Source: Deltaproteobacteria bacterium (GTDB taxonomy: Bacteria > Desulfobacterota > Binatia > DP-6). From it: a stretch of 6,236 nucleotides of DNA. The notes under the pieces were generated by a model. The model worked only from the letters and a program-made list of their open reading frames with translations. It did no database searches and was not told the DNA's origin. Positions within the stretch are counted from its first letter, which is position 1. Each line of letters opens with the position of its first letter. The position numbers were made by a program, and so were the translations under genes. The stretch is taken from contig VBLA01000264.1 of the NCBI GenBank assembly GCA_005879245.1, forward strand, positions 1 through 6,236, written 5' to 3'. Positions 1-5,290 of the stretch are shown here, one piece after another.

Positions 1-3
1 CAT
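1..3 (-). other. Possible start codon of the next gene in the operon
   Basis: Minus-strand ATG at the extreme left edge, 14 bases after the sulfatase-like stop. The spacing suits a further operon member, but the intervening bases contain no good ribosome binding site and nothing of the protein is visible. Confidence 0.25.
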
Positions 4-17
4 CCCGGCGACACGCC

Positions 18-1202
18 TCACTGCACGTAGCCGAGCGCGCGCAGGCGCTCTTGAAGCTTGGGGGTGCGCGTCGGCACCGGGCCGCGCGGGGCGCGCGCCA
101 TACCGGCGAGGAGCGAAGCGAGCTCCGTCTCGAGGCGCGCACCGGCTCCCTCGACAGGCAGCGGTTGCTCCTCGTTCGGGTCGGTGCCGAGGTCGTAGAG
201 CGCGAGCTGGCGGCGCTCCCCGTCGTCTTGCGCGAACAGCACATGCCCCGTGTCGTCGTAGACGGCGCGCGCCACGTCGCCGGTCGGGCTCACTTCCTCG
301 GCGACGACCGGCCCGCTCCGCTCCCAGAGCGGGGCACCCTGCGCGTCGCGGAGCGGCGGCAGGCCGAGCAGGGTGAGGATCGTCGGCGCGACGTCGGCCA
401 GGCTGACGGGACGGTCCACGATCCCGCGGCGGCTCGAGTGCGGGTACTTGACGATGAGCGGCACGTGGACGAGCGCGTCCCACGGGAGCGTGCCGTGTCC
501 GAGGACCCCGTGCTCGCCGAACAGCTCGCCGTGGTCCGCCGTCAGCACGATGAGCGCGCCGTCGTAGCGGCCGAGCCGTCGGAGCTCGGCGAGGAGACGC
601 CCGACCTGATCATCCATGTAGCGGAGCTCACCGTCGTACTGCGAGACGCAGTGCGCGAGGACGTCCGGCGCCGGGAGCCGGCCGGTCTTCAGGTACTCGG
701 CGTTGACGTCACCCACGTGCTCCAGGCGCCCGGGAAAGAGACGGTCATAGGGCGGCGGCGCGGCGTACGGCTCGTGGGCGTCGAGCACGTTCAGGAAAAG
801 AAACGCCGGGCGGCGGGCCTCGTGGTCGAGCCAATGCGTCACGCGGCGGACGAGGGTCGCTGCCGGATAGAGGTTTTCCGTCTCATAGACCCGGAAGCCG
901 CGCGAGAGACCGAAGGCCGGATCGAGGTAGGCGTGGTTCGCCAGGAAGGCCGCGGTGTCGTAGCCGGCCGCGGAGAGCCGCTCGGCGAGCGTCTCGACCG
1001 AGGCGTCGAGGGCCGTCGCGGCGTTCGTCCCTCCCGGGGCGCGATACGCGCCGTGGGACGTCGGCAAGCGGCCGGTCAAGAGCGAAGCGTGCCCCGGGAC
1101 CGTCCACGTACCCGCCGAGATCGCCCGCCGGTCGACGTCGGGGCGCGGGTCGGGTGCGCGGCACGCGCACGCCAGCGCCGCGAGGAGCAGGGCGAACCTC
1201 AC
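18..1202 (-). CDS. Exported sulfatase / alkaline-phosphatase-superfamily protein lacking its N-terminal metal-binding block
   Basis: Predicted exported hydrolase or group transferase, 394 residues from GTG 1202. The start gives a GTGA overlap with the preceding gene and a compact signal peptide, MRFALLLAALACAC, which may be a lipoprotein signal with Cys12 or Cys14 modified, although the lipobox is imperfect. Core features: GTWTVPGHASLLTG at 31-44 (active-site loop), LDAHEPY at 140-146, LTADHGELFGEHG at 220-232 (metal-binding Asp-His), LGHG at 234-237, and LRALGYVQ at the C-terminus, a common ending in this sulfatase subgroup. The nucleophile position has Thr34, not the Cys or Ser of a formylglycine sulfatase, so sulfate-ester hydrolysis is not assured. 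The usual N-terminal strand with a DTLRAD-like metal-binding motif is missing: RPDV (20-23) joins directly to DRRAIS (24-29). Probably acts outside the cytoplasm on the glycan made by this operon; substrate unknown, activity doubtful. Confidence 0.85.
   Translation of the reverse strand: MRFALLLAALACACRAPDPRPDVDRRAISAGTWTVPGHASLLTGRLPTSHGAYRAPGGTNAATALDASVETLAERLSAAGYDTAAFLANHAYLDPAFGLSRGFRVYETENLYPAATLVRRVTHWLDHEARRPAFLFLNVLDAHEPYAAPPPYDRLFPGRLEHVGDVNAEYLKTGRLPAPDVLAHCVSQYDGELRYMDDQVGRLLAELRRLGRYDGALIVLTADHGELFGEHGVLGHGTLPWDALVHVPLIVKYPHSSRRGIVDRPVSLADVAPTILTLLGLPPLRDAQGAPLWERSGPVVAEEVSPTGDVARAVYDDTGHVLFAQDDGERRQLALYDLGTDPNEEQPLPVEGAGARLETELASLLAGMARAPRGPVPTRTPKLQERLRALGYVQ
1122..1140 (-). 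other. Apparent in-frame deletion junction in the sulfatase-like gene
   Basis: The codons for R-P-D-V are followed immediately by D-R-R-A-I-S. In relatives an RPxVVL-type strand is followed by DTLRAD and 30 or so more residues before a segment like F-x-R-A-x-S and the active-site loop. Here the two ends meet without the middle, in frame. The inferred loss is roughly 35-45 codons, based on family knowledge rather than an alignment. Confidence 0.6.
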
Positions 1203-1675
1203 GGCCGTCTCCGCCATCGCCACGCGCCCGCGAGCAGGACGGGCACGCCGAGGACCGCGCCCACGGCACGCAGTGCCCGGCCGACTCCGCTCGGAAAGCG
1301 CGTCGCGAGGTGCCGTCCGAGGGCACGGACGTCGTACGGCAGACGGTAGCTGTCGCCTGCCTCGCGCACGACGATACGCTCCCCGCCGCCGAGGAGGGCG
1401 AGGGCCTTGAGCGCGCTCGCCCCGGGCGCCCCATCGCAGACGACGACAGTCGCGACCGGCCGCAGCCGGCGCAGCTCGTGCACGAGTGCGGCCGGCCGAT
1501 CCCGGTAGTCGGTCGCGACATACGGCCGTACGTCATCTGGCAGGGCCCCTGCGGCGCGCCAGTGGACGAGCGCGACGAGCGGGGCGTCGGGGAAACGGCG
1601 CCGCGCTTCGGCGGCGGCACGCTCGAAGAGCCGACCGGAGACGGCGGACGCGAGCAGCACGGGCGGGGCGCTCAC
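1199..1675 (-). CDS. Conserved-looking protein of unknown function, Rossmann-like with hydrophobic C-terminus
   Basis: I do not recognise a named family for this 158-residue protein. It begins VLLASAVSGRLFERAAAEA (6-24) and later has ATVVVCDGAPGASALKALAL (75-94) and ERIVVREAGDSYRLPYDV (99-116). This alternates short hydrophobic strands with amphipathic helices, as in half of a Rossmann or GT-B domain; it could be a remnant or miniature of an ADP-heptose-transferase-like fold, but that is weak inference. Residues about 133-152 (GRALRAVGAVLGVPVLLAGA) are hydrophobic and followed by WRWRRRP, consistent with a single C-terminal membrane anchor with a positive cytoplasmic tail. The start GTG 1675 overlaps the preceding stop (GTGA) and has GAGGG upstream; the stop overlaps the GTG of the sulfatase-like gene. 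It is thus tied into the operon and is probably a real gene acting with the glycosyltransferases. Codon bias matches its neighbours. Confidence 0.75.
   Translation of the reverse strand: MSAPPVLLASAVSGRLFERAAAEARRRFPDAPLVALVHWRAAGALPDDVRPYVATDYRDRPAALVHELRRLRPVATVVVCDGAPGASALKALALLGGGERIVVREAGDSYRLPYDVRALGRHLATRFPSGVGRALRAVGAVLGVPVLLAGAWRWRRRP
1209..1212 (-). promoter_or_regulatory. Ribosome binding site choosing the sulfatase-like start
   Basis: GGAG on the minus strand, six bases before GTG 1202. It supports that codon rather than GTG 1223 or ATG 1217, both of which lie upstream of it and would put six or more non-signal residues before the hydrophobic segment. Confidence 0.5.
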
Positions 1676-2732
1676 GCCGCCCTCGGAGCGAGGAGGCGGT
1701 CGTAGAGCTCGGCGTGCGCGGCGGCGATCGCGTCCCAGTCGTAGCGCGCCTCGGCGGTTGCCCGGCCAGCGGCGCCGAGCCGCCGGCGCAGCTCCGCGTC
1801 ACCGAGGAGGCGGGCGACGTGGCCGGCAAAGGTCGCGACGTCGTCGGCGACGAGCACGTTCTCGCCGTCGTACGCCTCGAGTCCGGCCACGCCGCGCGCG
1901 GTGGCGACGACAGGCCGCGCCGCGGCCCACGCCTCGAGCACCTTGCCGCGTACGCCGCCGCCCTCGCGTACCGGGACAACGACCACCTGCGCGCGCGCGA
2001 GCCACGGGCGGAGATCCGGGACGAAGCCCGTCACCTCGACGACCCGGGGCTCGGCGAGCGCGCGCACGGCGGGAGGGGGTTCCCGTCCGACGAGCGCCAC
2101 GTGGGCCGCCGGTCGGGCCACGCGGACCCGGGGCAGGACGTCGCCGACGAACCACCGGGCGGCGTCGACGTTCGGCGCGTGGCCGAAGAAGCCGACCAGC
2201 AGGATCAACCCGGGCTCCTCGACCTCGGGCGGCGCGGGCGGAAAGGCGCGCGTGTCGACGCCCATCGGGCTCACGACCACGGGCGCGGCCGCGCCACGCT
2301 CGCGGAGCTCCCGCGCCTCGGCCTCGGCGATCGCCACGATCAGGTCGAAGCGCGCCGTGAGCGAGAGCTCGTAACGCAGCATCTGGAGGTAGCGGTAGGC
2401 GAGGAGGGCGCGCACGGGCCCGCGCCGGCGGGCGAGCTCATTGCGTAGGCGCGCGCAGCCGAGCTCGTGCACCGTCCACACTCCGCGCGGTCCCGCGCCG
2501 CGCCGCGGCGCGTACTCCGCCATCGGGCCGTATTCCACCTGCAGCAGGTCGTAGGCTCGACTCGCGAGCGTGGCGGCGAGCGCATCTGCCATCGTCGGGT
2601 CGCGGTACTCGGCCACCGTCGCCGACCGGAGACCGAGCCAGTCAGGCGGCGGATCAGCTCGAACATCCGGCCCGCTCCGGCGCTCGTCGCGGGCGCGGGC
2701 GGAAAAGGGGTCAGCCACAGGACCTGTGCCAC
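1672..2732 (-). CDS. Family 4 glycosyltransferase with out-of-frame, shortened N-terminus (possibly a pseudogene)
   Basis: GT-B-fold retaining glycosyltransferase. The C-terminal half is well preserved; numbering from GTG 2718, the longest intact frame, SPMGVDTRAF is at 150-159, LLVGFFGHAPNVDAARWF at 173-190, HVALVGREPP at 206-215, VTGFVPDLRPWLARA at 229-243 and GGGVRGKVLEAWAAARPVVA at 253-272, including the donor-site Glu of LEAWA. The true N-terminus is in a different frame: GTG 2732 begins MAQVLWLTPFPPAPATSAG and runs to FELIRRL at about 2643, the usual first strand and helix of GT4 enzymes. The frame then changes and continues at DWLGLRSATVAEYRDP. The second and third strands expected between these parts (roughly 40-60 residues in relatives, from family knowledge) are absent. 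The span is 1061 bases, so one base modulo three is missing. It starts 4 bases after the GT2-C stop, and its stop overlaps the next gene (GTGA). Read from GTG 2718 alone, the first 25 or so residues are not family-like. Activity is doubtful. Confidence 0.82.
1680..1684 (-). promoter_or_regulatory. Ribosome binding site for the 158-residue protein
   Basis: GAGGG on the minus strand, four bases before the GTG at 1675, lies within the last codons of the family 4 glycosyltransferase. Together with the GTGA overlap it supports GTG 1675 as the start. Confidence 0.55.
2641..2660 (-). other. Frame-change / deletion junction in the family 4 glycosyltransferase
   Basis: On the minus strand, codons for E-L-I-R-R-L end at 2643 in one frame, and the codons for P-D-W-L-G-L are read in another frame from about 2646. 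No sequence for the expected intervening part of the N-terminal domain exists between them. A single deletion of 3n+1 bases would explain both the lost residues and the frame change. A CCGCC tract at the junction could have helped misalignment during replication or assembly. Confidence 0.7.
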
Positions 2733-2736
2733 GACC

Positions 2737-3693
2737 TCAGGCGGCGAGGCGGCGGAGCGCCCGGTAGCGGAGAAGGCCGACGACGCAGCCGGCGGCGTAC
2801 CCGAGCGATTGTCGGCGCCGGCAGCGCTCGAGCATCGCGTTGCCCTCCGCATTGGCGACGCCGTCCCAGCTCACCCCGGCCGCCCGGTGCCGAAGCCCGC
2901 GTCCCACGCGGGTCCACGCCGCCCGCACGCCCGCGAAGCGGATGTCGGTGAACGCCTCGGTGACGCCCTGGTAGAAGAAGCGCTGCGCGAGATAAGCCTC
3001 GGTCAGGCGGGTCGCGGGGACGAGGTGGTCGACGACGGCATCCGGGACGTAGAGGAGTCGGCCCCCGGCGGCGACGATGCGCCGGCAGAGCTCGGGCTCG
3101 TCACCCACCATCGGCCGACCTGCGCGCGGACCGAACAGCTCGCAGAAACCTCCCAGTCGGTCGAGGACGTCGCGCCGGACCGACATGAGCGCGCTGCGCG
3201 GCACGAGCGCATCGCCGTCGCCGGTCACGTCACGCGGCCAGTCGCCGAGATCGTAGCCGGCCAGGTACGACACGAAGGGCGTGGTGAGCCAGCTCGGGGG
3301 TACGCCCTCGAAACGGAGGACGATGCGCCCCCCCGCCGCGTGCACGCGCCGATCGGCGTGTGCGGCCTCGAGCGCCGCGAAGCAGCCCGGACGAGGCAGC
3401 ACGTCGTCGTCGAGGAACACGACGAGCGGGGCGCGCGCGACGGCGAGCCCCTGGTTGCGCGCGCGGCAGGCCCCGGGCCGGTCGACACGGAGGGCCCGGA
3501 CGCGGGCGGGATCGCTGGCGGCCGCCGCCGCGGCGACCCGGCCGGTCTCATCCGCGGAGGCGCTGTCGACGAGGATCAGCTCGGCGGCGCCGTGGCGGTC
3601 GAGCTCCGCGCGGAGCGCGGCCAGGAGCGCGGGCAGGCGGGGGGCGCGATTGTGGGCGGGCACGACGACGGAGAGGCGCGGAGCGAAGCCCAC
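2737..3693 (-). CDS. Family 2 glycosyltransferase (GT2-C)
   Basis: Complete GT-A-fold glycosyltransferase of 318 residues from the GTG at 3693. Seen: RLSVVVPAHNRAP at 6-18, LVDSAS at 41-46, RPGACRARNQG at 72-82, the metal-binding VFLDDD at 92-97, and GDEPELCRRI at 197-206, which aligns with HDDTDLCCRI of GT2-A. A run of six alanines lies at 54-59. GT2-A and GT2-C share further unusual segments (GGRIV, a WLT-x-P stretch before YDLG, AVVDH, and a CRRR...LGY tail), so they are likely paralogues. The frame is open far upstream to 4227, but that part only shadows the methyltransferase. Start: GTG 3693 leaves a normal short N-terminus but has no good ribosome binding site; a TTG at 3729 would give a TTGA overlap with the methyltransferase stop and 12 extra residues. 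The family is certain; the sugar is unknown. Confidence 0.92.
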   Translation of the reverse strand: MGFAPRLSVVVPAHNRAPRLPALLAALRAELDRHGAAELILVDSASADETGRVAAAAAASDPARVRALRVDRPGACRARNQGLAVARAPLVVFLDDDVLPRPGCFAALEAAHADRRVHAAGGRIVLRFEGVPPSWLTTPFVSYLAGYDLGDWPRDVTGDGDALVPRSALMSVRRDVLDRLGGFCELFGPRAGRPMVGDEPELCRRIVAAGGRLLYVPDAVVDHLVPATRLTEAYLAQRFFYQGVTEAFTDIRFAGVRAAWTRVGRGLRHRAAGVSWDGVANAEGNAMLERCRRRQSLGYAAGCVVGLLRYRALRRLAA

Positions 3694-3725
3694 GGAGCGG
3701 TACGTACCGACGGCGCCGACCGGGT

Positions 3726-4454
3726 TCAAGCCTTCGTCGCTCGCACGTATAGCGTGCCGATACGGCGGTCCTCGGAGTCGAAGGCCGGGTCGAAGGGGCG
3801 CCGGGCGACGTCGACGAAGCCGGCGGCGACGAGCCGATCGGCGAGCGTCTCGAAGTCGTACGCGTAGAGGTGCGCCTCGCCGAAGGTCGGCGACTGCTGG
3901 CGGAAGTGATAGTTGATCGTGTCGAGGCGCGTCCGGACCCAGTCGCGGTGCCAGGGCTGGGTTCGGCACCAGGCGAAGTATCCGTCGTCCCCACTCACGT
4001 AGGCGCGGAGCGGCCACTCCGTATCGGGCACGCCGAGCGAGACGGTGCCGCCGGAGGCGAGCACCCGGAACCAATCGGCGAGCACCTGCTCGACCTCGCC
4101 GGGATAGGCGAGGTGCTCGAGGACGTGTTCGGCATATATCTCGGCGCACGAGGCGTCGGGGAACGGCAGGGGACGGCGGACGTCGAGGTGGAGATCGGCG
4201 CCCGGCCGGAGGTCGACATTGACCCATCCGGGGCGCGGCTTGGAGCCGCAGCCGAGGTTCAGGCGGAGCGGCCCCGCGGGGTCCAGCCGGCTCGCCCGAC
4301 GGACGCTGTCCAGTTGTTGCAACGCCACGTCGGCCTCCTCGATCGCCCGACGGAGCGTGGGTCGGACGGGGTCCGGCATCACGCGCTTCAACGTCTTCAG
4401 CGCCAGCGCACCGAGTCGGACGCGGAACCGCTCGCCGCGATCACGCACGATCAC
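3726..4454 (-). CDS. SAM-dependent class I methyltransferase
   Basis: Predicted small-molecule or glycan methyltransferase with the Rossmann-like class I fold. With the start used here (242 residues), motif I LNLGCGSKPRPGW is at about 65-77, the acidic end of strand 2 (NVDL) at 79-82, and an EHVLEHL segment, typical of methyltransferases placed in glycan clusters, at 109-115. A GVPD strand follows at about 141-144. The first 60 residues form a basic, helical N-terminal extension. Start choice: the frame opens at GTG 4469, but GTG 4454 gives a GTGA overlap with the GT2-B stop, like neighbouring junctions; GTG 4448 is also possible and sits 9 bases from a GAGG element, against 3 bases for GTG 4454. 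Located between glycosyltransferases, it may O-methylate a sugar or cap a growing chain; that role is inference from context. No internal defect is visible. Confidence 0.9.
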   Translation of the reverse strand: MIVRDRGERFRVRLGALALKTLKRVMPDPVRPTLRRAIEEADVALQQLDSVRRASRLDPAGPLRLNLGCGSKPRPGWVNVDLRPGADLHLDVRRPLPFPDASCAEIYAEHVLEHLAYPGEVEQVLADWFRVLASGGTVSLGVPDTEWPLRAYVSGDDGYFAWCRTQPWHRDWVRTRLDTINYHFRQQSPTFGEAHLYAYDFETLADRLVAAGFVDVARRPFDPAFDSEDRRIGTLYVRATKA

Positions 4455-5290
4455 TCGCCTCGGGCCCACCCGAGTCGTGTGCGCAGCCGCCGGATCCTCC
4501 GCAGCACCGGATGATAGTAGAGGCTCTCGAGGGACGCGTTCGTTGCAACGAGACGCTCGAACATCGCGCCGAACGCCTCCTCGAGGTGGGCCTCGTACAG
4601 CGCCCGGTGTTTCGCCACCATGGTCCGCATGAGCAGCGCGCTGACGCCCGGTGCGCGCGACCGTGCGTCACGGCCCGTCGAGCCGCGACGGTAGTAGCAG
4701 AGAACCTCGGGGACGCAGCGTCCTTTCCAGCCGCGCGCGGCCGCGCCGAGCCACAGGTCCCAGTCCTCGTTGGCCTCCGCGAACCGCGCGTCGTACCCGC
4801 CGACGTCGACCCACAGCTCGCGGCGGAAGAGCGCGGTCACGTGGATCGTGTTGCAGCTCAGGAGATCCGGGAGCACGAAGGCCCCTGGCCGCCACACGCC
4901 GTCGTGCGCGCCGACCAGCCCGACCCACGTGTAGATGACGCCGAGGTCAGGCTCCGCGTCGAGCACGGGGACCGTCAACTCAAGGTAGCGGGGCCCCAGA
5001 TAGTCGTCCGCGTCGAGCGGCAGGATGTAGGCTCCGCGCGAGCGCTCGATGGCCAGGTTACGGGCGAGAGCAGGACCGCGGTTCGGCGTGCGATGGACGG
5101 TGATGCCGGGACGCCTGGCCGCATCGGCGAGCACGCGGGCCGTGATCGGATCGGTCGAGCCGTCGTCCACGATGACGACTTCACGGTCGCCGTAGGTCTG
5201 CGCCGCCACGCTGTCGAGGGCCTGTTCGAGCCGGCTGCCCGCATTGAAGACCGGCACCACGACCGAGACGCGCACGGCGGCCTCGTTCAT
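4451..5290 (-). CDS. Family 2 glycosyltransferase (GT2-B)
   Basis: Complete 279-residue GT-A-fold glycosyltransferase. Seen in the sequence: VSVVVPVFNAG at 8-18, the nucleotide-binding VDDGST at 41-46, the metal-binding LDADD at 92-96, and NEDWDLW at 174-180, which matches the catalytic-base (E)DWDL motif of GT2 enzymes. The frame stays open upstream to 5773, but the start is placed at the ATG at 5290: it lies ten residues before the first conserved strand and overlaps the stop of GT2-A by four bases (ATGA), which suggests translational coupling. The upstream extension would overlap GT2-A entirely in another frame and has no recognisable domain. The C-terminus (residues about 220-279) is basic and probably helical. 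Its stop overlaps the GTG proposed for the methyltransferase. It is less like GT2-A and GT2-C than those two are to each other, so it probably has a different acceptor. Substrates are unknown. Confidence 0.93.
   Translation of the reverse strand: MNEAAVRVSVVVPVFNAGSRLEQALDSVAAQTYGDREVVIVDDGSTDPITARVLADAARRPGITVHRTPNRGPALARNLAIERSRGAYILPLDADDYLGPRYLELTVPVLDAEPDLGVIYTWVGLVGAHDGVWRPGAFVLPDLLSCNTIHVTALFRRELWVDVGGYDARFAEANEDWDLWLGAAARGWKGRCVPEVLCYYRRGSTGRDARSRAPGVSALLMRTMVAKHRALYEAHLEEAFGAMFERLVATNASLESLYYHPVLRRIRRLRTRLGWARGE
4458..4461 (-). promoter_or_regulatory. Possible ribosome binding site (GAGG) for the methyltransferase
   Basis: GAGG on the minus strand lies inside the end of GT2-B. It is 3 bases before GTG 4454 and 9 bases before GTG 4448, and downstream of GTG 4469, so it argues against the longest start. 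The spacing favours GTG 4448 while the overlap pattern favours GTG 4454; the sequence does not settle it. Confidence 0.4.

Noticed and set aside
51..1349. 432-residue open frame on the plus strand
   Set aside because: It lies opposite the sulfatase-like gene, is rich in Arg, Glu and Val with no recognisable domain, and is the kind of long antisense frame expected in very GC-rich DNA.
2340..2640. Continuation of the GT4 N-terminal frame down to 2340 as a separate protein
   Set aside because: After FELIRRLTG the residues become Arg/Ser/Cys-rich with no family features, while the other frame carries recognisable GT4 sequence. This is out-of-frame read-through, not a gene.
3530..3550. GCC/GCG-rich tract encoding alanines in GT2-C, as a possible repeat
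   Set aside because: A short polyalanine coding run in a helix is common in high-GC genes and is not a structured repeat array.
2467..3867. 466-residue open frame on the plus strand
   Set aside because: It is antisense to GT2-C, the methyltransferase end and the GT4 N-terminus, shows no motif and has low-complexity Arg/Ala/Gly/Glu composition; the minus-strand frames carry clear family motifs.
3694..4227. N-terminal extension of GT2-C to 4227
   Set aside because: The extra residues are Arg/Pro-rich and shadow the methyltransferase in another frame; the conserved GT2 start is at about 3680.
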